A stretch of 64,000 nt of DNA from Niabella insulamsoli (GCF_039652435.2 NZ_CP190246.1:124001-188000); one strand, 5' to 3'; counted from the stretch's first letter, positions 43,028 through 52,042 are shown. Notes: a model not told the origin generated them from the sequence alone. Made by a program: numbers and translations.

Positions 43028-44578
43028 ATGAAAAAAATGATATTATATAATCACCAAGTCAGGTTTCGCCTAATGGTTGTGTTGCTCCTGGCCACAACTT
43101 TTGCAGGGTGTAAAAAATTTCTTGATACGCAACGTCAGGGCGCCTACACGGCTGATAACTATCCCTACCCCGGAGGCTCGGGCCCTTACGACCAGTTTTT
43201 GTTTGGCGCCTACAACGATTTACGCGGGTATAATGTACATGCCGACGCTTTTATTGTAACTACCAGTATTAGAAGCGATGATGCCGATAAAGGAAGTACC
43301 CCTTCGGACGGGGGTGCCAGTGTCTTTGAAATGGAAAATTTCCCGGTAACGCCAAGCAATGGCAGAGCCAATAATATTTGGGTGGCTTATTATGGCCTAA
43401 TCAACAAATGTAATAGCGCGCTGGTCAATGTGGACACCCTTCAAAATATTACTGCCAGCGAAGAGGTAAAGCTGCAAACCAAGGCGGAAGCGCGTTTTAT
43501 AAGGGCTTACGGATATTTTATGCTGGTTCGGTTGTTCGGGAATATCCCGATCATCGATACCATTTACGCTGATGTGACAGCTCAACCTTTTGTTCCTCAA
43601 AGCCAACCGGCTCAGGTGTATGCGTTTATTGAGGACGATCTTAATTTTGCGGCACAACATCTCCCCGATTCCTGGAGCAGCGAATTTATCGGTAGGGTAA
43701 CGCGCGGAGCGGCCAATGGCCTTTTGGCTAAAGTGTACCTGACTCAAAAGAAATGGGCGCAGGCGGCCGCTGCGGCGGGCGCAGTAATGAGTTCCGGCAT
43801 GTATGATCTGTCGGTGGCCTACAACGATATATTCAGCGAGCAGGGAGAAAATAGCAAAGAATCTGTGTTCGAGGTACAGGCCACCGCCAGCGCCACCACG
43901 CCTACCGGCAATGGCGTTCAGTACTCCAGTATCCAGGGCGTTCGCGGCACAGGTATATGGAATAACGGCTGGGGCTGGAACACACCGAGTGATGTTTTAG
44001 AAGCCGCCTATGAGCCCGGTGATCCCAGAAAGGCCAGAACCATTCTTTATTCGAGCACGGCCACACAAACGAATACCTCGATGTATGGCGAGCAAATGCC
44101 GGTTTATCCCAGCCAGGTGCCCAATCCGAAATATAACCATAAAGTTTTAGGAAACCCTTCCATGCGCAATTCCATTAGCCGTGGTTGCTGGTGGATGAAT
44201 GTGCGGCTGCTTCGATATGCCGATGTGTTGCTGATGTATGCCGAGGCACAGAACGAAGCGGGCAATTCCGATACGGCGCGCAGGGTAGTAAACAGGGTAA
44301 GGGAAAGGGCCAGAAGAGGCGCGTCCTCAGGCGTGTTGCCGGACATTACGACCACGAATCAGTCAGAACTAAGAGCTGCCATCCGCCATGAAAGAAGGAT
44401 CGAACTGGCGATGGAACATGATCGCTTTTTCGACCTGGTACGTTGGGGCATTGCACAGCAGGCCATGCATGCCGCAGGAAAAACTAACTTTTCCGATAAT
44501 CGCGATGTGCTGCTTCCGATTCCCCAGGTACAGCGGGATCTAAGCGACAACCGACTGGTTCAGAACCCCGGGTACTAA
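43028..44578 (+). CDS. SusD/RagB-family glycan-binding lipoprotein (glucan locus)
   Basis: A 516-residue surface lipoprotein forming the lid of the SusC barrel encoded 10 bp upstream. The N-terminus ends in FAGC, a lipobox, followed by KKFLDTQRQGAY, the typical SusD start. TKAEARFIRAYGYFMLVRLFGNIPI near residue 155 is the TPR-like helix pair. LLRYADVLLMYAEAQNEAGN near 400 and RRIELAMEHDRFFDLVRWG near 455 are the C-terminal SusD signatures. The ligand is probably beta-1,2-glucan or its oligosaccharides, judged from the enzymes next to it. Confidence 0.94.
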   Translation: MKKMILYNHQVRFRLMVVLLLATTFAGCKKFLDTQRQGAYTADNYPYPGGSGPYDQFLFGAYNDLRGYNVHADAFIVTTSIRSDDADKGSTPSDGGASVFEMENFPVTPSNGRANNIWVAYYGLINKCNSALVNVDTLQNITASEEVKLQTKAEARFIRAYGYFMLVRLFGNIPIIDTIYADVTAQPFVPQSQPAQVYAFIEDDLNFAAQHLPDSWSSEFIGRVTRGAANGLLAKVYLTQKKWAQAAAAAGAVMSSGMYDLSVAYNDIFSEQGENSKESVFEVQATASATTPTGNGVQYSSIQGVRGTGIWNNGWGWNTPSDVLEAAYEPGDPRKARTILYSSTATQTNTSMYGEQMPVYPSQVPNPKYNHKVLGNPSMRNSISRGCWWMNVRLLRYADVLLMYAEAQNEAGNSDTARRVVNRVRERARRGASSGVLPDITTTNQSELRAAIRHERRIELAMEHDRFFDLVRWGIAQQAMHAAGKTNFSDNRDVLLPIPQVQRDLSDNRLVQNPGY

Positions 44579-44683
44579 GCAAACAGCCAAAAGCGAGGTC
44601 ATTATTTAATATCCGTATCAATCGCAAGGCATAATGTTTCTGGCCGGACTATCACTCAACTATTAACTATAAAAAATATACAG

Positions 44684-46189
44684 ATGAAATATTTCAATAG
44701 AAAGCTATTCCGCTTATGTGCAGGGCTTTTTACCGTCATGGCGCTTTTTGTAGCCTGCAAAAAAGACGGGAACCCCAACGATCTGCCAACCTCAGTTCCC
44801 GAATCGGCCTACGTGGGCCAAACCGGCGCTGAGGTAATTAAAATTCTGGCCATTGGCAATAGCTTTTCGGAAAATGCGATCGAAAGCAATTTGTACGAAT
44901 TGGCTAAGGAAAGTGGCAAAACCGTGATCATTGGCAATATGTATATCGGCGGCGCCTCCCTGGGGCAGCATGCCCAAAACGCCACGGCTAACGGCTCGGT
45001 GTACGAATACAGGAAAATCAATACAGAGGGGGTGAAAAGAAATTTCCCCAAAGTGTCGATCGCCACGGCGCTGGCCGATGAAAAATGGGATTATATCAGC
45101 TTTCAGCAGGCCAGCCCGCTTTCGGGGCTCGCCGATCCCACGCAACAGGATCTGACTACTGTTTTTAATTATGTAAAATCAAAAGTCAACAACCCGGAGG
45201 TTAAATACATCTACCATCAAACCTGGGCCTACGCGCCGAACACAAGCAACACCGGCTTCGCAAATTACGACAACGATCAAACTACCATGTATAACGGCAT
45301 TGTGAGCGTTTCTCAAAATGTGAAAAATATAGTGCCGGTTGATATTATCGTCCCAGCGGGCACGGCCATCCAGGACGCAAGAACCAGCCTGTTGGGCGAG
45401 AGCTTTACTGTGGGCGACGGCTATCATTTAAATGAGCTGGGTAAATACACAGCCGCCTGCACCTGGTTTGAAGCCTTGTTTGGCACTTCGGTAGTGGGCG
45501 CAAAATATAAGCCTGCCGGCATCTCCAATTTCGAAGTTTCCGTGGCTCAAAACGCGGCTCATTTCGCTGTGTTGAAATCTTTCGAAATAACGTCTATGGC
45601 CGATTTTCAGGTAGAACCGGCGCCCTTGCAATATCCGGTGTTGATTGATTTTGGAAATGCGGCGCCATCGCCATCCTGGAACCAGGTTTCTTCGTATACA
45701 GAGGGCACAAAAGCCAATCTCAAAGACAGCGTAAATGCTTTTGTTGGGATATCGCTGGTGATAACAGAACGGTTTAATGCGATTAATACTAATGGCGCGA
45801 CTGGCACAACCACTTCTCTTAACATGCCCGACAACGTTTCCGCGCGAAACTTTTACGGAAACTCACGCGGACCGCTGTTCAATGGTATTACAACGCCGCA
45901 GAGCGTTTTCGAGTTATCAGGGTTGGTTAAAAATATCACCTATAACTTTTGCTTTTTCGGGTCTCGTGCGGCATCCGACAACCGCGAAACCCTTTACACC
46001 GTGGCGGGCGAAAACAGCGGTTCGGCCAGTTTAAATGCAGGCTCCAACGCCACCGAGGTAGCCTGCGTCAGCAATATTAAACCGGATGCCAATGGCAAAA
46101 TAAAAGTTACAGTTACTTCCGGACCGAATAATGTTACCTCCAACGGTTGGTTTTATATCAACGCCGCAAAGATTACTTCCAATAATTAA
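44684..46189 (+). CDS. DUF4886-domain SGNH-hydrolase-like lipoprotein
   Basis: A 501-residue exported protein; the signal peptide ends in FVAC, a lipobox. Residues about 48-270 are a DUF4886 domain of the SGNH-hydrolase fold. Block I is ILAIGNSFSENAI with the likely nucleophile Ser; IGGASLGQHAQN is the next conserved segment; GDGYHLNELGKYTA carries the Asp-x-x-His dyad. The C-terminal part (about 310-501) is a beta-rich domain with LIDFGNAAPSPSWN and GWFYINAAKI, possibly carbohydrate-binding. In a glucan locus it could remove acyl groups from the substrate (inference). The ATG follows AAAAAATATACAG. A strong terminator follows the gene. Confidence 0.82.
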   Translation: MKYFNRKLFRLCAGLFTVMALFVACKKDGNPNDLPTSVPESAYVGQTGAEVIKILAIGNSFSENAIESNLYELAKESGKTVIIGNMYIGGASLGQHAQNATANGSVYEYRKINTEGVKRNFPKVSIATALADEKWDYISFQQASPLSGLADPTQQDLTTVFNYVKSKVNNPEVKYIYHQTWAYAPNTSNTGFANYDNDQTTMYNGIVSVSQNVKNIVPVDIIVPAGTAIQDARTSLLGESFTVGDGYHLNELGKYTAACTWFEALFGTSVVGAKYKPAGISNFEVSVAQNAAHFAVLKSFEITSMADFQVEPAPLQYPVLIDFGNAAPSPSWNQVSSYTEGTKANLKDSVNAFVGISLVITERFNAINTNGATGTTTSLNMPDNVSARNFYGNSRGPLFNGITTPQSVFELSGLVKNITYNFCFFGSRAASDNRETLYTVAGENSGSASLNAGSNATEVACVSNIKPDANGKIKVTVTSGPNNVTSNGWFYINAAKITSNN

Positions 46190-46193
46190 CTAT

Positions 46194-46230
46194 AAAAGCG
46201 GGCCCGCATACGGTAGCGGCCCGCTTTTTT
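46194..46230 (+). terminator. Rho-independent terminator after DUF4886 gene
   Basis: An 11-bp stem, AAAAGCGGGCC (46194-46204) with GGCCCGCTTTT (46218-46228), followed by further T. It divides the SusC/SusD/DUF4886 transcript from the downstream enzyme genes. Confidence 0.85.
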
Positions 46231-46262
46231 GATTTGCCAAACGCCTGATAAAATAAAAGATC

Positions 46263-47612
46263 ATGCTAAAAAATGCTTTACTTGCCCTGACGCTTTTGGT
46301 ATCGACGATTTGCGTTGGGCAAAAATCCACCGCCAAAAAGAGCCATGCCATTCCCTATACCCTTAAAATCGACAAGCAAATTTCCGACACGGCGCTGGTT
46401 GATTTGGTTCAAAAGCAAACCCTTCGCTATTTCTGGGATTTTGCGCACCCCGTAAGCGGCCTGGCGCGCGAGCGAAGCAACGAATCTTTCAATTACGGAA
46501 ACGAAGTGGTAACCACCGGCGGCACAGGCTTTGGCATTATGGCCATCATCGCGGGCGTGAACCGCGGCTGGATCGAACGGGATACCGCCGCCCGGTTTTT
46601 ATTAAAAATGACGCGTTTTTTGTATAAAGCCGATGCTTATCATGGTGTATTTCCACATTGGTTTGATGGGGCAACCGGTAAAACAATCCCCTTCAGCAGA
46701 AAAGATGATGGCGCCGACCTGGTGGAAAGCGCTTTCCTTTTCCAGGGGCTGCTTTGCGCCCGGCAATACTTCGATCGCGACAATGATGTTGAAAGGCAGC
46801 TGCGTGGCCGCATTAATGGCTTGTGGAATGATGTTGAATGGGACTGGTTTACCCGCGGCGGCCAGGAAGTGCTTTACTGGCACTGGAGCCCCAACAACGG
46901 CTGGGCCATGAATTTCCCGCTGCGCGGCTTTAATGAATGCCTGATTACCTATGTGTTGGCTGCGGCTGCCGAGCGATATCCGGTAAGCAGCCGCGTTTAT
47001 CACCGGGGCTGGGCGCAGGGGCGCTTTTTCACCAATGGCAAAACGTTTTATAACTACGAGTTGCCTTTGGGAACAGATTATGGCGGCCCTTTGTTTTTTT
47101 CCCATTATTCCTTTCTTGGGCTTAGCCCGAAAGGCCTGACCGATCAGTATGCCGACTACTGGAAACAAAATCAAAATCATTCTTTGATCAACTACGCCTA
47201 CTGCGTCGACAATCCAAAATCGTTTAAAGGCTATGGCGAAAACTGCTGGGGCCTCACGGCAAGCGACACCTACAATGGCTACAATGCCCATTCGCCCACC
47301 AATGATCATGGTACGATTACGCCTACGGCGGCATTGTCGGCGTTTCCTTACACCCCCAGCCAGTCGATGAAAGCGCTTCGGCATTTTTATGTGGATCTGG
47401 GCGATAAGATCTGGAGCGAGTACGGCTTTGTAGACGCGTTTAACGAAACCAAAAACTGGTATGCCCAATCCCATCTTGCGATCGACCAGGGGCCGATCGT
47501 GGTAATGATAGAAAACTATCGCACCGGCTTATTGTGGCGTCTTTTTATGAGCTGTCCCGAAATTCAGGGCGGCCTTAAAAAGCTGGGCTTTAAAAGTGCG
47601 TATTTTAAGTAA
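46263..47612 (+). CDS. GH144-type endo-beta-1,2-glucanase (glucoamylase-family fold), exported
   Basis: A 449-residue enzyme of the bacterial glucoamylase-like family (PF10091). The characterised Bacteroidota members of this family are GH144 endo-beta-1,2-glucanases. A signal peptide (LLALTLLVSTICVG) directs export. The (alpha/alpha)6-barrel shows LVQKQTLRYFWDFAHPVSGLARER, VTTGGTGFGIMAIIAG and FPHWFDGATGKTIPFSRKDDGAD. Further on are YWHWSPNNGWAMN, GPLFFSHYSFLGLSPKGL, YGENCWGLTASD and MIENYRTGLLW in the order known for the family. The mechanism is inverting hydrolysis of beta-1,2 linkages if the GH144 call is right. It is the first of two tandem copies; the second follows after 9 bp. Confidence 0.82.
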   Translation: MLKNALLALTLLVSTICVGQKSTAKKSHAIPYTLKIDKQISDTALVDLVQKQTLRYFWDFAHPVSGLARERSNESFNYGNEVVTTGGTGFGIMAIIAGVNRGWIERDTAARFLLKMTRFLYKADAYHGVFPHWFDGATGKTIPFSRKDDGADLVESAFLFQGLLCARQYFDRDNDVERQLRGRINGLWNDVEWDWFTRGGQEVLYWHWSPNNGWAMNFPLRGFNECLITYVLAAAAERYPVSSRVYHRGWAQGRFFTNGKTFYNYELPLGTDYGGPLFFSHYSFLGLSPKGLTDQYADYWKQNQNHSLINYAYCVDNPKSFKGYGENCWGLTASDTYNGYNAHSPTNDHGTITPTAALSAFPYTPSQSMKALRHFYVDLGDKIWSEYGFVDAFNETKNWYAQSHLAIDQGPIVVMIENYRTGLLWRLFMSCPEIQGGLKKLGFKSAYFK

Positions 47613-47621
47613 AAAAACAGT

Positions 47622-48863
47622 TTGAAACCCCAATCCCCTTTACCCGACGAAGATTTGCTCGAACTGGTGCAGCGCCAAACTTTCAATTATTTTTGGAAGC
47701 ATGCGGAGCCGCATTCAGGTATGGCCAGGGAGCGCAACCGGCCCGATTTTAAAGATGTAGTGACCACTGGCGGTTCCGGATTTGGCGTGATGGCTTTCAT
47801 CGTGGCAGTGGAGAGAAAGTGGATTTTGAGAAAAGAGGCCGTCGAGCGGATGTTGCAAATACTTAGTTTTCTGCAAAAGGCAGAAAAACACAAGGGAGCA
47901 TTCCCCCATTGGATCAACGGAAACTCGGGGAAAACAATGCCGTTTAGCAAAAAAGATGACGGCGCCGATTTGGTAGAAACGTCTTTTTTATTTCAGGGCC
48001 TGCTCGCTGCGCGTCAATATTTTAAAAAAGGCAATGCGGCCGAAACGGAAATCAGGGCCAGGATCTCCGCTCTCTGGGAAAACATCGAGTGGAAGGCGTT
48101 TACGCGCGACAGAAATGTTTTATATTGGCATTGGAGCCCCCGGCACAACTGGGCGATGAACCTGAAGATCGAGGGCTACAACGAAGCGTTGATTACTTAC
48201 GTCTTGGCGGCGGCTTCGCCGCGGCACGGCATTGCGAAAACTGTTTTTGACAAGGGTTGGGCGCGCTGCGGCGATTTTAAAAACGGCAGGAAATTTTATA
48301 ACACTGTTTTGCCAGCCGGCCCCGACTTTGGCGGGCCGCTATTTTTTGCGCATTTCGGGTTTACCGGTTTAGACCCAAGAGGCTTAAAGGATGGTTACAT
48401 TGATTATGGCAAACAGCATATCGCGCATGCACACATCAATTATAGATATTGCGTCGACAATCCCGGGAAATTTGAAGGCTATGGCAGGAATTGCTGGGGG
48501 ATTTCAGCATGCGACTATAAAAAGCGGTACCATGAGCGTTCGCCGGTAAAAGATAATGGAACGATCTGCTGCTCGGCCGCGATGGCCAGCCTGCCCTACA
48601 CACCCCAGGCTTCCATGCGCGCACTGCGCTATTTTTATGAAGATCTGGGCGATAAAATTTTTGGTGATTGCGGATTTACAGATAGTTTTAATGTCTCCAA
48701 ATCATGGCATGCCGAAAGCTATCTTGCCATCAACCAGGGCGTTACTATTTTAATGATCGAAAACTTCCGGACGGGCCTGCTCTGGGATCTTTTCATGCAG
48801 GATCCGGATGTGAAAAGGGGTTTGCAGCGACTGGGATTTGAAAGCCCCTGGCTAAACAACTAA
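47622..48863 (+). CDS. GH144-type beta-1,2-glucanase paralogue without signal peptide
   Basis: A 413-residue paralogue of the preceding gene, sharing the same motif order: LVQRQTFNYFWKHAEPHSGMARER, VTTGGSGFGVMAF, FPHWINGNSGKTMPFSKKDDGAD, YWHWSPRHNWAMN, YGRNCWGISACD and MIENFRTGLLWDLF. The catalytic domain looks complete. The start is TTG at 47622-47624; an in-frame stop at 47610-47612 leaves no room for an upstream signal peptide. This copy therefore appears cytoplasmic, or is exported by another route, unlike its neighbour. It may process shorter oligosaccharides inside the cell (inference). Confidence 0.78.
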   Translation: MKPQSPLPDEDLLELVQRQTFNYFWKHAEPHSGMARERNRPDFKDVVTTGGSGFGVMAFIVAVERKWILRKEAVERMLQILSFLQKAEKHKGAFPHWINGNSGKTMPFSKKDDGADLVETSFLFQGLLAARQYFKKGNAAETEIRARISALWENIEWKAFTRDRNVLYWHWSPRHNWAMNLKIEGYNEALITYVLAAASPRHGIAKTVFDKGWARCGDFKNGRKFYNTVLPAGPDFGGPLFFAHFGFTGLDPRGLKDGYIDYGKQHIAHAHINYRYCVDNPGKFEGYGRNCWGISACDYKKRYHERSPVKDNGTICCSAAMASLPYTPQASMRALRYFYEDLGDKIFGDCGFTDSFNVSKSWHAESYLAINQGVTILMIENFRTGLLWDLFMQDPDVKRGLQRLGFESPWLNN

Positions 48864-48990
48864 TGATAAAAGGTGAAACAGAACATAACCATTTTTCTCA
48901 AACGGAGCGTGCATAATCCAACAGTCCCTGTCTGGCTGGGGGCATCCAGTTGACAGAACATAAAATTGAAAAATATACGTATGAAATGAC

Positions 48991-49040
48991 CATAAAAATT
49001 ATCGGAGTACTTTTTACCCAAAACGATGATAATTTTTATG
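48991..49040. repeat. AT-rich inverted repeat upstream of SGNH gene
   Basis: CATAAAAATTATC (48991-49003) and GATAATTTTTATG (49028-49040) are a perfect 13-bp inverted repeat around a 24-nt loop. It lies in the 219-bp gap between the second GH144 gene and the SGNH gene, otherwise empty. It could be a transcription terminator, an operator, or a remnant of a small repeat element. No run of T follows. Confidence 0.6.
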
Positions 49041-49082
49041 CAAAATTCCATCTGACCATTAAAAGCCATAAAAAATAAACAG

Positions 49083-49748
49083 ATGAATAAATCAATCTTT
49101 ACAGCATTACTCCTGCTTTTGCTTTTTGTAAGCGCTGCTGAAGCGCAAAAGTTACCGCGTTTTTATAACGATGTGCAGCGGTTTAAACAAGCGGATAGCG
49201 CCTCCTTCCCACCCTCAAAACAAATTTTGTTTATCGGCAGTTCTTCCTTTACAAAATGGACTGATGTGAATGAGTACTTTCCCGGCTATAAAATTTTAAA
49301 CCGTGGTTTTGGCGGTTCTTCCCTACCCGATCTGATTCGTTACCGGTACGAAGTGATTTATCCTTATGCCCCACGTCAAATCGTGATGTATTGCGGCGAG
49401 AATGATTTTGCGGCCGCTGATGCGCCATCGGTCGAAACTGTAATGGAGCGGTTTAAAACCCTTTATCATCTTATCCGGCAAAAATATCCAAAAACACCGT
49501 TTGTCTATGTGTCGATGAAACCCAGTCCGAGCCGCCAGCATTTATTATCCAAATACAAAGAAGCAAACGCGCAGATCGCAGCGTTTTTAAAGCAGGATAA
49601 GAACGCCGGATTTATTGATGTGTTTTCGCGCATGCTCAATAGCGATGGCACCGTGATGACCGACATTTTTGTAAGCGACAACCTGCATATGAACGCCAAA
49701 GGCTACGCTATCTGGCAAAAGGCAATGAAGCCCTATTTGAAGAAATAA
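49083..49748 (+). CDS. SGNH/GDSL-family hydrolase, exported
   Basis: A 221-residue secreted hydrolase. A signal peptide (FTALLLLLLFVSAAEA) precedes the SGNH domain. Block I is LFIGSSSFTKW (nucleophile among Ser53-55), block II GFGGSSLPDL, block III CGENDFAA, and block V DNLHMNAKGYAIW with the Asp-x-x-His dyad. Such proteins are mostly esterases or deacetylases of carbohydrates. Between glucanase and glucosidase genes it may remove ester substituents from the glucan (inference). The start is preceded by AAAAAATAAACAG. It is 11 bp upstream of the GH3 gene. Confidence 0.85.
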   Translation: MNKSIFTALLLLLLFVSAAEAQKLPRFYNDVQRFKQADSASFPPSKQILFIGSSSFTKWTDVNEYFPGYKILNRGFGGSSLPDLIRYRYEVIYPYAPRQIVMYCGENDFAAADAPSVETVMERFKTLYHLIRQKYPKTPFVYVSMKPSPSRQHLLSKYKEANAQIAAFLKQDKNAGFIDVFSRMLNSDGTVMTDIFVSDNLHMNAKGYAIWQKAMKPYLKK

Positions 49749-49759
49749 AAATTAAAAGT

Positions 49760-52042
49760 ATGATCAAGAATATCTATTTGTCGGTTGTGTTGCTCCTGTG
49801 GGTAACAACAGCCGCCACGGCCCAACAGGCAGATGCCGCCATGAATAAATTCGTGAGCGCGCTCATGGGCAAAATGACGCTGGATGAAAAAATAGGCCAG
49901 TTGAATCTTCCCAGCGCGGGAGAATTCACAACCGGTACAGCCACCAACTCTAACATAGGGGCGAACGTAAAAAAAGGCCTTGTCGGCGGCTTATTTAATA
50001 TCAAAGGGGTTGATAAAATAAAAGCCATTCAAAAAGTGGCGGTGGAGGAAAGCCGCCTGAAAATTCCCATGTTATTTGGGATGGATGTAATTCACGGGTA
50101 CGAAACAACCTTTCCCATTCCTTTGGGTTTGTCCTGTAGTTGGGATATGAAGGCTATCGAACAATCGGCCCGCATCGCTGCTATTGAAGCCAGCGCTGAT
50201 GGTATCAACTGGACTTTTAGCCCGATGGTGGATATCAGTCGCGATCCCCGCTGGGGCCGTGTTTCGGAGGGCAATGGCGAAGACGCTTACCTCGGCGCAC
50301 AGATTGCGAAAGCAATGGTAAAAGGCTATCAGGGCGATCTAAAATCTAATAATCATATTCTCGCCTGCGTCAAACACTTTGCTTTATATGGCGCCGGGGA
50401 GGCCGGCCGCGACTATAATACGGTTGATATGAGCCGTATCCGCATGTACAACGAATATTTTCCGCCCTATAAAGCAGCGGTGGACGCCGGGGTGGCAAGT
50501 GTGATGGCTTCTTTCAACGAAATTGATGGCATTCCTGCCACAGGAAATAAATGGCTGTTGACAGATGTGTTGCGCAAACAATGGGGATTTACGGGGTTTG
50601 TTGTTACCGACTACACGGGCATCAACGAAATGGTTGATCACGGCATGGGCGACTTGCAGGCGGTGTCTGCGCTTGCCTTGAAAGCCGGCGTGGATATGGA
50701 CATGGTAGGCGAAGGCTTCTTAAAAACATTGAAGAAATCTTTGAGCGAAAATAAAATAACGATAGCGGAAATAAACGCGGCCTGTCGGCGCATGCTGGAA
50801 GCCAAATACAAGTTGGGCCTTTTTAAGGATCCGTATAAATATTGCAGCACAACACGGGCTCAAAACGAAATCTTTACAGCCGCCCACCGGAAAATTGCGC
50901 GTGAAACGGCGGCGCAGAGTTTTGTCCTGCTAAAAAACGAAAACAAAGTGTTGCCTTTGCAGAAAAGCGGCAAAATTGCTTTGATCGGGCCGTTGGCAGA
51001 TGCTGCCAATAATATGGCAGGCACCTGGAGCGTGGCCACTAAACAGGATCGGTCCGTTTCTTTATTGGCTGGTTTAAAACTGGTGGCCGGCAGTGGCACT
51101 GAGATACTTTACGCAAAAGGAAGCAATCTTACCGGCGATTCCATTTTAGAAGAGCGGGCCACTATGTTTGGCAAAACGCTTAACCGCGATCAGCGCAGCG
51201 AAGAAGCGCTTGCAAAAGAAGCGCTGGAAGTGGCCGCGCGCGCCGACGTCATTGTTGCCGCCATGGGCGAGGCGGCCGAGTTCAGTGGTGAAAGCAGCAG
51301 CCGGTCTAATCTCGATATTCCAAAAACCCAGCAAAAATTGTTGAAGCGGCTATTAGCTACCGGCAAGCCTGTGGTGCTGGTGTTATTCACCGGCCGTCCG
51401 CTTACGCTCACATGGGAGCAGCAGCATGTCCCTGCTATTTTGAACGTTTGGTTTGGCGGAAGTGAAGCCGGTTCGGCGATCGCGGATGTTTTATTTGGAG
51501 ATGTTAACCCTTCCGGAAAACTTACCATGAGCTTTCCACAAAACGTTGGCCAGATCCCCATCTACTATGCGCATAAAAATACCGGGCGCCCCCTGGCAGA
51601 AGGGAAATGGTTTCAGAAATTCAGAAGTAATTATATCGACGTGAGCAACGAACCGCTGTACCCTTTTGGGTTCGGGCTCAGCTACACTTCCTTTTCTTAT
51701 GGCGATATTAAGCTAAGCGCCACCCGGCTAAAGGGAAATCAAACGCTCAAAGCCAGTGTGGTGATCAAAAATACAGGTTCGCATGATGGCGCTGAAGTAG
51801 TACAACTTTATATTCGCGACTTAGTCGGATCGGTAACACGCCCGGTGAAAGAGCTAAAAGGCTTTCAAAAAATAAAGCTGGCCGCCGGCGCTTCAAAAAC
51901 GGTTTCCTTTGAGGTGACTACCGAAGATTTGAAGTTTTACAACAGCAATTTACAGTATGACTGGGAGCCCGGTGCCTTTGAAATTATGATTGGTACAAAC
52001 GCCCGGGAAGTAAAAAGCGCGGACGTCGAGTGGGCGCGCTAA
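49760..52042 (+). CDS. bglX: Beta-glucosidase, GH3 (BglX-type)
   Basis: A 760-residue exported beta-glucosidase of glycoside hydrolase family 3 that releases glucose from the non-reducing end of beta-glucosides. A signal peptide (SVVLLLWVTTAATA) is followed by the (beta/alpha)8 domain, with KMTLDEKIGQLN, NWTFSPMVDISRDPRWGR and HFALYGAGEAGRDYN. The nucleophile is Asp284 in GFVVTDYTG. The alpha/beta sandwich domain comes next (VAAMGEAAEFSGESSSRSNL), then the fibronectin-type domain starting near YPFGFGLSYTSF. It would finish degradation of the oligosaccharides made by the GH144 enzymes, such as sophorose. It is the last gene of the locus. Confidence 0.93.
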   Translation: MIKNIYLSVVLLLWVTTAATAQQADAAMNKFVSALMGKMTLDEKIGQLNLPSAGEFTTGTATNSNIGANVKKGLVGGLFNIKGVDKIKAIQKVAVEESRLKIPMLFGMDVIHGYETTFPIPLGLSCSWDMKAIEQSARIAAIEASADGINWTFSPMVDISRDPRWGRVSEGNGEDAYLGAQIAKAMVKGYQGDLKSNNHILACVKHFALYGAGEAGRDYNTVDMSRIRMYNEYFPPYKAAVDAGVASVMASFNEIDGIPATGNKWLLTDVLRKQWGFTGFVVTDYTGINEMVDHGMGDLQAVSALALKAGVDMDMVGEGFLKTLKKSLSENKITIAEINAACRRMLEAKYKLGLFKDPYKYCSTTRAQNEIFTAAHRKIARETAAQSFVLLKNENKVLPLQKSGKIALIGPLADAANNMAGTWSVATKQDRSVSLLAGLKLVAGSGTEILYAKGSNLTGDSILEERATMFGKTLNRDQRSEEALAKEALEVAARADVIVAAMGEAAEFSGESSSRSNLDIPKTQQKLLKRLLATGKPVVLVLFTGRPLTLTWEQQHVPAILNVWFGGSEAGSAIADVLFGDVNPSGKLTMSFPQNVGQIPIYYAHKNTGRPLAEGKWFQKFRSNYIDVSNEPLYPFGFGLSYTSFSYGDIKLSATRLKGNQTLKASVVIKNTGSHDGAEVVQLYIRDLVGSVTRPVKELKGFQKIKLAAGASKTVSFEVTTEDLKFYNSNLQYDWEPGAFEIMIGTNAREVKSADVEWAR

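Noticed and set aside
47600..47640. Frameshift joining the two GH144 genes into one
   Set aside because: Each gene encodes a complete, separately recognisable catalytic domain with its own ends; they are paralogues, not halves.
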